DNA of 64,000 bases from Anaerolineaceae bacterium UBA2260. GTDB lineage: Bacteria > Chloroflexota > Anaerolineae > Anaerolineales > Anaerolineaceae. Position numbers and translations under genes: made by a program. Below, one piece after another: positions 51,379-58,668 of the stretch (positions are counted from its first letter, which is position 1; every line of letters begins with the position of its first letter). The notes beneath the pieces are model-generated. The model was not told where the DNA came from. It did not search any database and saw only the letters and a program-made list of their open reading frames with translations. The stretch spans positions 53,876-117,875 of the forward strand of contig DDXM01000037.1 in assembly GCA_002347485.1 (NCBI GenBank). The letters run 5' to 3'.

Positions 51379-51387
51379 ATTTTACCA
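51379..51387 (-). promoter_or_regulatory. Extended -10 promoter of metH operon
   Basis: TGGTAAAAT on the minus strand, about 27 bases upstream of the SAM aptamer, so transcription would start just before the riboswitch. Confidence 0.5.
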
Positions 51388-51418
51388 TGATTGAATAACC
51401 GCTTTGCGGCAAGATATT

Positions 51419-51444
51419 AACGAATGTTTTTAACGAATGTTTTT
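51419..51444. repeat. Tandem 13-bp repeat AACGAATGTTTTT
   Basis: Two exact adjacent copies between the divergent metH and 51500 genes. The right copy overlaps the -35 position of the rightward promoter. Confidence 0.75.
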
Positions 51445-51469
51445 CAATAATGACCGCAGTTGATATAAT
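51441..51469 (+). promoter_or_regulatory. Promoter for membrane-protein/selA operon
   Basis: TTTTCA (51441-51446), a 17-base spacer and TATAAT (51464-51469) preceded by TGA, which makes an extended -10. The ATG lies 31 bases downstream at 51500. Confidence 0.6.
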
Positions 51470-51499
51470 GAGTTATCTTAGTCAATACAGGGTGAAGCA

Positions 51500-51928
51500 A
51501 TGGAACAGCAACCAGGCGACAATTCAAACCAGTATTACCGCTTTTTCCCAGTGTTTGTCACCAGCCTGATCCTGGTCGCGATCGGCCTGGTTGGTTTGGG
51601 TGCGTTGTTCATTTTCACCGTTCCCACCCTCGGTCCGCGCTGGCTGCTGTTCTTTTTGGTGACGTTCCTTTTCAGCGGGATCGCGTTACCGGTGGTCTAT
51701 TACCTGCATAAGCGTTTCCCTTCCACTCCCCGGGTCACCCCGGTCATCCTTGTGCGTGAAGCGCTCTGGTTCGGCGTCTACGTGGACCTCATCCTGTGGC
51801 TGCAACTCGGCAAAGTGTTGAATTCTGCGCTGGCGATCTTTATCGCGGTTGGATTGATCCTGATCGAATTCCTGATACGCATGCGGGAACGCAGCCGTTT
51901 CTCACCCGACAAGACAACACATGATTGA
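51500..51928 (+). CDS. Small four-helix membrane protein of unknown function
   Basis: 142 residues with about four membrane helices (VFVTSLILVAIGLVGLGALF, LLFFLVTFLFSGIALPVVYYL, VREALWFGVYVDLILWLQLG, ALAIFIAVGLILIEFLI). It has a short polar N-terminus and a basic C-terminal tail (RMRERSRFSPDKTTHD). I do not recognise the family. It overlaps selA by 8 bases and starts the operon, so it is cotranscribed with the selenocysteine gene, although nothing in the sequence shows a functional link. RBS AGGGTGAAG. Confidence 0.72.
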   Translation: MEQQPGDNSNQYYRFFPVFVTSLILVAIGLVGLGALFIFTVPTLGPRWLLFFLVTFLFSGIALPVVYYLHKRFPSTPRVTPVILVREALWFGVYVDLILWLQLGKVLNSALAIFIAVGLILIEFLIRMRERSRFSPDKTTHD

Positions 51929-53279
51929 CCTGCGCATGCTCCCTTCGGTGGATAAACTTCTCAACGATCCCCGGATGATCCTGTTGATCGAGCAATTCGG
52001 GCGGGGGCAGGTCTTGGCGGCGGTCCAGGATGAACTGTCGGCGATCCGGTCGAATGCGCAAGAATATGAACCTGATGACCTGGGCGATCCTTTGATCGCG
52101 CGCATCAACACACGCATGGCAGAACAGGCTCGGGGATCGCTGGTCAGGGTGATCAATGCCAGCGGTGTGATCCTGCACACGAACCTGGGGCGTGCACCGC
52201 TTAGCCGCAGCGCCATCGAAGCCATTCAAAAGGCGGCGGCGGGTTACACCAACCTGGAATTTGATCTGGAAAACGGGCGCAGGGGTTCGCGCAGCCTTCA
52301 CGCGCGGGAACTGTTATGCCACGTCACTGGCGCGGAGGACGCGCTGGTGGTCAACAATAACGCCGGAGCCGTGCTGCTGGCGCTTTCCGCGCTGGCCAAG
52401 CGGCGGGCCGTGGTGATCTCACGCTCGCAGCTGGTGGAAATTGGCGGGGGTTTCCGCGTGCCGGACGTGATGAAACAATCCGGCGCCAGGCTGGTGGAAG
52501 TGGGAACGACCAATCGGACGAACCTGGAGGATTACGAACAAGCGCTCGAGAAAGGCGTTGCGCTGGTAATGCGGGCGCACACTTCGAATTTCAAACTGGT
52601 GGGCTTTACGCACCAGCCGGAACTTGCCGAGTTGGCTGCGCTCGCGCACCGCTTTGGGGTGCCCTTGCTGGATGATCTGGGTTCAGGCGCGCTGCTGGAC
52701 ACGACCAGGTTTGGCTTATCGCATGAGCCGATGGTGCAAGAATCTCTGCAAGCCGGGGCAGACCTGGTGTGCTTCTCGGGTGATAAGCTGTTGGGCGGTC
52801 CACAGGCAGGCATTCTGCTGGGCAAAGCGGATCTGATCGCGAAGCTGAAACGCCACCCGCTGGCACGCGCCATCCGTGCGGATAAGCTTTGCCTCGCCGG
52901 GTTATCCGCCACGCTGCAGCATTTCCTCAAGGGGGATGCCGAACAGGAGATTCCTGTCTGGCGCATGATCTCTGTGAGCGCTCATGAATTACGCGTGCGC
53001 GCAGAAAGCTGGCAGCAACAGTTGGGGCGAGGAGAGGTGCTGCCCGCCCGGTCGACTGTGGGCGGTGGCAGCCTGCCTGAGGAAACGCTGCCGACCTATG
53101 TGCTCGCGCTGGATATCCCACGTGCCGACCTGGTGGCTTCACAATTACGAAAGTGCGCAACACCCGTGATCGCGCGCGTGCGGGATGGTAAGCTATTGCT
53201 CGACCCGCGAACGGTGCTTGCGGATGAAGAAATTCCATTGATCCAACAACTAAATCTCATACTGGCAGGAGTACGTTAA
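51921..53279 (+). CDS. selA: L-seryl-tRNA(Sec) selenium transferase
   Basis: 452 residues, the usual SelA length. Strong family strings: LVRVINASGVILHTNLGRAPL, YTNLEFDLENGRRGSR, VNNNAGAVLLALSAL, SQLVEIGGGFRVPDVM and LLDDLGSGALLD. The PLP lysine is K289 in FSGDKLLGGPQAG. SelA converts seryl-tRNA(Sec) to selenocysteinyl-tRNA(Sec) with selenophosphate, so the organism very likely makes selenoproteins. SelB, SelD and tRNA-Sec are not in the window and I found no convincing in-frame UGA gene. The next gene overlaps by one base (TAATG). Confidence 0.95.
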   Translation: MIDLRMLPSVDKLLNDPRMILLIEQFGRGQVLAAVQDELSAIRSNAQEYEPDDLGDPLIARINTRMAEQARGSLVRVINASGVILHTNLGRAPLSRSAIEAIQKAAAGYTNLEFDLENGRRGSRSLHARELLCHVTGAEDALVVNNNAGAVLLALSALAKRRAVVISRSQLVEIGGGFRVPDVMKQSGARLVEVGTTNRTNLEDYEQALEKGVALVMRAHTSNFKLVGFTHQPELAELAALAHRFGVPLLDDLGSGALLDTTRFGLSHEPMVQESLQAGADLVCFSGDKLLGGPQAGILLGKADLIAKLKRHPLARAIRADKLCLAGLSATLQHFLKGDAEQEIPVWRMISVSAHELRVRAESWQQQLGRGEVLPARSTVGGGSLPEETLPTYVLALDIPRADLVASQLRKCATPVIARVRDGKLLLDPRTVLADEEIPLIQQLNLILAGVR

Positions 53280-54517
53280 TGAAAGCAGACCTTGATAAGC
53301 TGATGAAGCAGCATGACATCGATGTGTTGTTCGTCACGGGTTCGGCGCAGCACAACCCGGCGATGATCTACTTTGCCGGCACCGCCCACGTTTCAGACGC
53401 GTTCCTGGTCAAGCAGCGCGGTAAGTCACCAGTTCTCTTCCATTATCCGATGGAGCGCGAGGAAGCGGCTAAATCAGGTTTACAGTTGATGAGTTACTCC
53501 AGGTATCCGATGACTGACTTTCTCAATGACGCAGGCGGCAATTACACTGAAGCGATGGTGTTGCGGTACAAGCGCATGCTCGAAGATCTCGGCATTACAG
53601 CGGGTCGGGTCGGAATTTATGGCAAGGATGAGGTTGGTCCGGTGTTTTCAATTATGAAGCGGCTTGAAGAATTGATGCCAGGTCTGCAGTTAACTGGATT
53701 TGTGCGCGATGAGATCCTGTTGAACGCGATGATGACCAAGGACGCAGACGAAATCGCGCATATTCGAGAAATGGGGCGCATCACCACCATGGTAGTTGGC
53801 AAGACCGCGGATTACATCACGGGATTTAAAACGAAGAACGAGGTTCTGGTTCACAAGGACGGTTCTCCGGTCACGATCGGGGAAGTGAAGAACCTGATCA
53901 ACCTGTGGCTGGCGGAAGCCGGGGTGGAAAACCCCGAAGGCACCATTTTCGCCATCGGGCGCGATGCCGGGGTACCGCATAATACCGGCACGCCATCAGA
54001 TCCGCTCAAACTGGGACAGACCATCGTATATGATATCTATCCCTGTGAGGCTGGCGGGGGATACTTCTACGATTTCACCCGCACCTGGTCGCTGGGTTAT
54101 GCCACGGATAAGGTACAGGCGTTATACGACCAGGTGAAACAGGTATACGATACATTGCTAAGTGAACTGGTGGTTAATGCCCAGTTTGCGAAGTACCAGG
54201 AACGTACCTGCGAACTCTTCGAAGCGATGGGGCATCCCACGGTGCTCACGAACCAGGCAACCGAGGTGGGGTATGTGCACAGCCTTGGTCACGGGATCGG
54301 TTTGCGTGTGCATGAAAAGCCATGGTCCTCGCTCATCAACCCTTCCCCCACCGATATCCTGGCGCCTGGAGCTGTTCTCACGCTCGAACCCGGATTGTAC
54401 TACCCAGACCGCGGGATAGGCGTGCGTATCGAGGATTCGCTTTGGGTCACCCCGGAAGGTAAATTCGAAATCCTGGCAGACTATCCGAAGGACCTGATTC
54501 TACCGATGAGAGTATAA
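53279..54517 (+). CDS. M24-family Xaa-Pro aminopeptidase-like metallopeptidase
   Basis: 412 residues. The C-terminal pita-bread domain has the full M24 ligand set: IVYDIYP (Asp), FYDFTRTW (Asp), SLGHGIGLRVHE (His), LEPGLYY (Glu) and VRIEDSL (Glu). The N-terminal creatinase-like domain covers residues 1-150. There is an odd insertion after the helix TADYITGFKTKNEVL. Xaa-Pro peptidases remove N-terminal residues before proline from peptides; creatinase-like non-peptidase functions are possible. The ATG overlaps the selA stop codon, and tsaD follows 26 bases after the stop, so it lies in a mixed housekeeping operon. Confidence 0.9.
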   Translation: MKADLDKLMKQHDIDVLFVTGSAQHNPAMIYFAGTAHVSDAFLVKQRGKSPVLFHYPMEREEAAKSGLQLMSYSRYPMTDFLNDAGGNYTEAMVLRYKRMLEDLGITAGRVGIYGKDEVGPVFSIMKRLEELMPGLQLTGFVRDEILLNAMMTKDADEIAHIREMGRITTMVVGKTADYITGFKTKNEVLVHKDGSPVTIGEVKNLINLWLAEAGVENPEGTIFAIGRDAGVPHNTGTPSDPLKLGQTIVYDIYPCEAGGGYFYDFTRTWSLGYATDKVQALYDQVKQVYDTLLSELVVNAQFAKYQERTCELFEAMGHPTVLTNQATEVGYVHSLGHGIGLRVHEKPWSSLINPSPTDILAPGAVLTLEPGLYYPDRGIGVRIEDSLWVTPEGKFEILADYPKDLILPMRV

Positions 54518-54543
54518 CCGGTAAACTGGTTGGGAGAGTGGTT

Positions 54544-55572
54544 ATGGAGCTGAAACCGGCAAGAATATTGGGAATCGAAACTTCCTGCGATGAAACAGCC
54601 GCGGCGGTGGTAGAAAACGGGCGCGAAATCCTTTCCAACGTGGTCGCGACGCAGATCGATCTGCATGTCAAATATGGCGGGGTTTTCCCCGAGGTGGCTT
54701 CGCGCCAGCACATCCGCACGATCTACGCCGTCATCGATGAAGCACTGCAGCGCGCCAACATGAGCCTGGCAGATATCCAGGCGGTGGCGGTGACACGCGG
54801 CCCCGGGCTGGCGGGTTCGCTGGTGGTGGGAATGAACGCAGCCAAGGGAATTGCCCTGGGTCGTCATCTCCCGCTCATCGGGGTGAATCATCTCGAGGGG
54901 CACATCTACTCAGCCTGGCTTTACCCGGCGGATACCCCCAATCCGCCCGCTGCGCCGCTATTTCCCCAAATGGTGCTGCTCGTCTCCGGCGGTCACACTG
55001 AACTCAACCTGGTGCGCGAGCACCTGCAATACGAACACCTGGGCGGCACGCTGGATGACGCCGCTGGCGAAGCCTTCGACAAAGTTGCGCGCACCCTCAA
55101 CCTGCCCTACCCGGGCGGTCCTTCAGTGCAAAAAGCCGCGGAAAGCGGCAACCCCGGGGCGTTCAAATTCCCCCGCGCCTGGCTTGAGGGCACGTGGAAT
55201 TTCTCCTTCAGCGGGCTCAAGACAGCCGTGCTGCGCGAAGTCAGGTCGCTCGAAAAAACCATGACCTCGCTGCCAGTGCCCAACCTGGCCGCCAGCTTCC
55301 AGGAAGCTGTGGTGGACGTGTTATTCACCAAGACCATGAAAGCCGCGCGCGAGTTTGGCGTGAAGTCCATCCTAGTGGCGGGGGGCGTTTCAGCCAACGC
55401 AGCTTTGCGCGAAGCCTTCACCAGCCAGGGAGAATTTCCGGTTCATATTCCTCCGCTATCCTTGTGCACGGATAACGCGGCGATGATCGCATCGGCGGGA
55501 TATTTCCATTATTGCGCGGGATATCCCGATCGCCTTGACCTGGATGTTTTGCCCACATGGCCATTGAGTTAG
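54544..55572 (+). CDS. tsaD: tRNA N6-adenosine threonylcarbamoyltransferase
   Basis: 342 residues from ATG 54544 (TGGGAGAG upstream; the GTG at 54538 lies too close to that site). Family motifs: ILGIETSCDETAAAVVE (ATP site), YGGVFPEVASRQHI, VTRGPGLAGSLVVG, the metal-binding H116-LEG-H120, LLVSGGHTEL, GEAFDKVARTLNLPYPGGP and SLCTDNAAMIA. TsaD transfers threonylcarbamoyl from TC-AMP to A37 of ANN-decoding tRNAs, with TsaB and TsaE elsewhere in the genome. It lies downstream of the M24 gene and upstream of an ECF sigma operon. Confidence 0.97.
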   Translation: MELKPARILGIETSCDETAAAVVENGREILSNVVATQIDLHVKYGGVFPEVASRQHIRTIYAVIDEALQRANMSLADIQAVAVTRGPGLAGSLVVGMNAAKGIALGRHLPLIGVNHLEGHIYSAWLYPADTPNPPAAPLFPQMVLLVSGGHTELNLVREHLQYEHLGGTLDDAAGEAFDKVARTLNLPYPGGPSVQKAAESGNPGAFKFPRAWLEGTWNFSFSGLKTAVLREVRSLEKTMTSLPVPNLAASFQEAVVDVLFTKTMKAAREFGVKSILVAGGVSANAALREAFTSQGEFPVHIPPLSLCTDNAAMIASAGYFHYCAGYPDRLDLDVLPTWPLS

Positions 55573-55600
55573 GTCACTTTTCATCTGGAAATACATCTAA

Positions 55601-56209
55601 ATGATTGCGGACCAGGATTTCTCACCGGATTTTATTGACCGATTGGTCGCTGGAGACCGGCGGGTGTTCGGTGAACTGGTGGAACGCACTTCGCCAAAGA
55701 TTTTCGCGCTTGGTCTGCGAATGCTGGGCAACGAGCAGGACGCTGAAGATATGCTGCAGGAAACCTATTTGAAGGCTTTCAAAGCCCTGCCGAACTTTGA
55801 AAAACGATCCTCTATTTCCACCTGGTTGTTTCGCATTGCCGCCAATGAAGCCCTGATGCTGTTGCGAAAACGTAAATCAGGCGCAAGCCTGGTAGAGGTC
55901 GAAAAAGACGATGAGCAGGACGACTCAGCGCTAGAAATTGTAGACTGGTGCTGTCTGCCCGAGCAGGAACTGGTGTCAACCGAGACGCGCGAGAAGTTGA
56001 ACGAGGCAGCGGAAAATCTCTCTCCAGCGCTGCGCATGGTGTTTCAACTCAGAGACGTGGATGGTTTTTCGATAACAGAGACCGCTGAGATCCTCGACAT
56101 CAGCGAAGACGCGGTGAAAACCCGGCTAGTGCGCGCGAGGATGAAATTGCGCGAGTATTTGTCAGTTTACTTTAAAGAACGGATGGAAGGAGGGAACCAG
56201 CATGCATAA
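55601..56209 (+). CDS. ECF-type RNA polymerase sigma factor
   Basis: 202 residues. Region 2 (RTSPKIFALGLRMLGNEQDAEDMLQETYLKAFKALPNF; WLFRIAANEALMLLRKRK) binds the -10. Region 4 (LSPALRMVFQLRDVDGFSITETAEILDISEDAVKTRLVRARMKL) has the helix-turn-helix for the -35. The linker carries EIVDWCCLPEQEL. Such factors respond to envelope or redox stress and are held by anti-sigma proteins. The next gene, overlapping by 8 bases, encodes a zinc-finger anti-sigma factor, so the pair is coregulated. No matching auto-regulated promoter was obvious upstream. Confidence 0.93.
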   Translation: MIADQDFSPDFIDRLVAGDRRVFGELVERTSPKIFALGLRMLGNEQDAEDMLQETYLKAFKALPNFEKRSSISTWLFRIAANEALMLLRKRKSGASLVEVEKDDEQDDSALEIVDWCCLPEQELVSTETREKLNEAAENLSPALRMVFQLRDVDGFSITETAEILDISEDAVKTRLVRARMKLREYLSVYFKERMEGGNQHA

Positions 56210-56441
56210 TCACAATCAATGTGGGGATTACCTAGCCTATATCTCAGATTATCTGGACGGCGAACTTCCTCCTGAAATTTGCGCCAGCCTGGAAGCCCAT
56301 TTGCGGGAATGCGTAAATTGTCGCGTTGTGGTGAATACCATGCGCAAGACGATCGAACTGTACCAGGTAACCTCAGGGGATGAGACGCTGCCGGAAGGTG
56401 TTCATACCCGCTTATTCGCGAGGTTGAAACTTGACGATTAA
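56202..56441 (+). CDS. Soluble zinc-finger anti-sigma factor (ZAS type)
   Basis: 79 residues with LAYISDYLDGELPPEICASLEAHLRECVNCRV: the HxxxCxxC zinc motif (His33, Cys37, Cys40 by approximate count) of zf-HC2 anti-sigma domains. There is no membrane helix, so it is a cytoplasmic RsrA/ChrR-like form rather than an RseA type. The zinc-thiol centre suggests that redox or metal stress frees the sigma factor encoded just upstream (inference). An excellent ribosome site (GGAAGGAGGGAA) inside the sigma gene drives it. Followed by a zinc-ribbon protein overlapping by 11 bases. Confidence 0.92.
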   Translation: MHNHNQCGDYLAYISDYLDGELPPEICASLEAHLRECVNCRVVVNTMRKTIELYQVTSGDETLPEGVHTRLFARLKLDD

Positions 56442-56631
56442 TTCAAACCTGGGCTCAAACCTAAATGATGATTATGCGGCCGATCCTTTGGAGGACGAAC
56501 TCGATCCGGATGAGGTCTGCGCGGGGTTGATCTGCCCGCGCTGCCACAAGGCGGTGATGCAGTACAATGGCTTACTGGAATTGACCTGTCCAAAGTGCGG
56601 ATTCCGTGCACCTGGCGCGGCGTTCACCTGA
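56431..56631 (+). CDS. Small zinc-ribbon protein
   Basis: 66 residues, TTG start inside the end of the anti-sigma gene with GAGG upstream. An acidic N-terminal half (DDYAADPLEDELDPDEV) precedes a treble of Cys pairs: CAGLICPRCHKAV and ELTCPKCGFRAPG (CPxC...CPxC), a rubredoxin-like zinc ribbon. The function is unknown. The tight overlap with the anti-sigma gene makes it a probable third component of that stress module or a zinc-bound adaptor. It is easily missed because of its size and TTG start. Confidence 0.7.
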   Translation: MTINSNLGSNLNDDYAADPLEDELDPDEVCAGLICPRCHKAVMQYNGLLELTCPKCGFRAPGAAFT

Positions 56632-56692
56632 TAACAAAACCATCCCCAGTTTGGGGTTAAAAAATTACACAAGGTTGAGGAGGAGAACATCA

Positions 56693-57109
56693 ATGGATGC
56701 GAAAATAACTTGGAAGAACGGACTGGCCTTCACGGGAGTGGCTGATTCAAATATCGAGGTGCCGCTGGATACTACGGTGGAACACGGGGGCGCGGGGGAG
56801 GGCGTCATCCCGATGGAGATGATCCTGATGGGATTGGGCGGCTGCATGGCTATGGACGTGATCTCGATCCTGGCGAAGAAGCGTCAGGAAGTAACCTCGT
56901 TCGAAATCCAACTGCACGCCGACCGTGCGACCGAACACCCTAAGGTGTTCACCGATATTACGATCGAGTGCGTGGTCAAAGGTAAAGGGCTGGACCCTGC
57001 AGCCGTGGAGCGCGCGGTGGAACTCAGCGAGAACAAATACTGCCCCGCTATGGCGATGCTGCGCAAAGCAGCGAACATTTCCACTTCTTTCCGCGTGGAA
57101 GAGGCGTAA
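56693..57109 (+). CDS. OsmC/Ohr-family peroxide-reducing protein
   Basis: 138 residues from ATG 56693 (AGGAGG upstream; an earlier in-frame start at 56606 would overlap the zinc-ribbon gene). Two peroxidatic/resolving Cys sit in MGLGGCMAMDVISIL and ENKYCPAMAMLRK, as in OsmC, with the expected beta-alpha fold around them. It reduces organic hydroperoxides with a dithiol donor. It follows a sigma/anti-sigma pair with a thiol-zinc centre, so oxidative stress is a reasonable stimulus of the cluster. Convergent with the LysM-M23 gene; only 10 bases separate the stops. Confidence 0.92.
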   Translation: MDAKITWKNGLAFTGVADSNIEVPLDTTVEHGGAGEGVIPMEMILMGLGGCMAMDVISILAKKRQEVTSFEIQLHADRATEHPKVFTDITIECVVKGKGLDPAAVERAVELSENKYCPAMAMLRKAANISTSFRVEEA

Positions 57110-57119
57110 TCTCTGAGTG

Positions 57120-58634
57120 TTACTCGTATTTTCCGGCTGTGATCTGGCTGGCTGGATCCGAACACGTGCAGGCGTCAACCGTCCTGCCGTGTTTTTTTAA
57201 TGTGCCCAGGTAGGGAATCAAACCCTTATCTGAAACCCAATTCTCCAGCGTAAAGGGCAGCACGCCGTAAGCGGGGATCCATTCACCGTTGTACTTGCGC
57301 GCGATGTGAACGTGGGTGCCGGTTGCTGAACCGCCCTCGCACGAGGGGTGACCAATGAGGTCGCCGGTTTTCACGAGCATGCCTGTGCGAATTTTGTCAT
57401 TGGATGCCAGGTGCAGGTACATGATGACCCAGCCGGTGCGCTCGTCACCGTCGCCATCCAGATCGAGCATCACGAGTGCCGGCTCTGACCGCACGATCTG
57501 CCCATCAGCGATTGCCACCACAAATTCGTTGCTCGTGGCGCAGCCGCCCACAGCAGCCGGGGGCGCGAAATCGATGGCGGCCAGGGGTTCACCGGTACCC
57601 CAGGCGGTGTGCGGGCCGCCGGTATAGGTCCAGGTCTTACCAAGCGGGAAAGGCAGGGCGAGGGCTGGCTGCTGGAGATCGCCGGGGATATGCTCCTTGT
57701 AATTCAGCCAGGGATCGCCAAACAAATCCGTGTAGGTTTGAGAAAGACCTTCGCTGTAAATCGCGATCTCGTATTCTTCCACTGGCAGCACCGCTGAAAA
57801 GTAGTTCTGCAGCGCGACTGTCGCGGCATTCTGCCAGGGATCAGGGTGCTCGATCGAGCCGTCCTGGCGGGTGATGGTATCCAGCGACCCCATGCGCCAG
57901 CCGTAGTAAGCGTTATTCAACAGGTTGGCTGCCCAGTTGAGTTGAAGGTATAGGTCTTTATGGAACTGGTCGGCAAATCCTAACGGGAATTCCTGTCTTT
58001 CCTCCGGCCGGGTCTCCGCCGACAGCCCCTGCGCCTGGTATTCGATGAGCGCCAGCAGGAGACGCGGGCTGATTGAGTATTGCTGTGCGACATAATCCAC
58101 CAGGTCGCCGCCGCGGCGGGTCTGTTCACCAGCCAGGGCGGAATAGTTCTTCAGCCAGCCGGGTTGCGCATCTACGAAAGCGCGGGTATCGAAACCCGTC
58201 TGGTGCGGACCATTGACGAACAGCGCGTCAGGCAGGATGCGGTACGGGTTGCCCCACAGCGCTTCATAATAGATCGGAACCTTGATCGTTGCACCCGGAG
58301 TAAGGGTGGTGGTAGTGGCAGTGAGCTCCGGGTTGGCGGCGAGGATCTCATCAATGGTGGTGTTGAAATGCGCAGCGACCGCGGAGAGACTGTCCCCGCT
58401 TTGCGGGGCGTAATCGACCAGGGTGCCGGGATCGTAAACCGGGCGGGTGGCCAATGCGGTGGGTTCGAAGGTCGGTTCCACCACGGGGGTAGGATTTTGG
58501 GGGAAGGGCGTGATGTACACCGGAACGGGCTCTACCGGTGAGCAGGCGGCCAGCAGCGATAGGATCAACACCAGGTTGACCATGCCGATAAGAATACGGG
58601 ATCGCAAGATCCGCTGAACGTTACCCTGTTCCAT
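57120..58634 (-). CDS. LysM + M23 peptidoglycan hydrolase lipoprotein (paralogue 3)
   Basis: 504 residues. Lipobox LLAAC (Cys31). A LysM module follows (YAPQSGDSLSAVAAHFNTTIDEIL), then a helical middle domain (ISPRLLLALIEYQAQGLSAE, LYLQLNWAANLLNNAYYGW). The M23 domain has GGPHTAWGTGEPLAAIDFAPP (first His and Asp), LDLDGDGDERTGWVIMYLHLA, GHPSCEGGSATGTHVHIARKYNG (HxH) and a C-terminal strand ending in CTC. It likely cleaves peptide cross-links in the wall. The DLDGDG loop looks like a calcium site. It has its own extended -10 (58644-58652, minus) about ten bases from the ATG and follows two paralogues. The C-terminal CTCSDP tail is unique to this copy. Confidence 0.88.
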   Translation of the reverse strand: MEQGNVQRILRSRILIGMVNLVLILSLLAACSPVEPVPVYITPFPQNPTPVVEPTFEPTALATRPVYDPGTLVDYAPQSGDSLSAVAAHFNTTIDEILAANPELTATTTTLTPGATIKVPIYYEALWGNPYRILPDALFVNGPHQTGFDTRAFVDAQPGWLKNYSALAGEQTRRGGDLVDYVAQQYSISPRLLLALIEYQAQGLSAETRPEERQEFPLGFADQFHKDLYLQLNWAANLLNNAYYGWRMGSLDTITRQDGSIEHPDPWQNAATVALQNYFSAVLPVEEYEIAIYSEGLSQTYTDLFGDPWLNYKEHIPGDLQQPALALPFPLGKTWTYTGGPHTAWGTGEPLAAIDFAPPAAVGGCATSNEFVVAIADGQIVRSEPALVMLDLDGDGDERTGWVIMYLHLASNDKIRTGMLVKTGDLIGHPSCEGGSATGTHVHIARKYNGEWIPAYGVLPFTLENWVSDKGLIPYLGTLKKHGRTVDACTCSDPASQITAGKYE

Positions 58635-58643
58635 ACTATGGCT

Positions 58644-58652
58644 TTTATACCA
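58644..58652 (-). promoter_or_regulatory. Extended -10 promoter, nearly leaderless
   Basis: TGGTATAAA on the minus strand ends ten bases before the ATG at 58634, so the predicted RNA start is about three bases from the start codon; no Shine-Dalgarno sequence. Confidence 0.5.
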
Positions 58653-58668
58653 CAGGGTGATGATTTTA

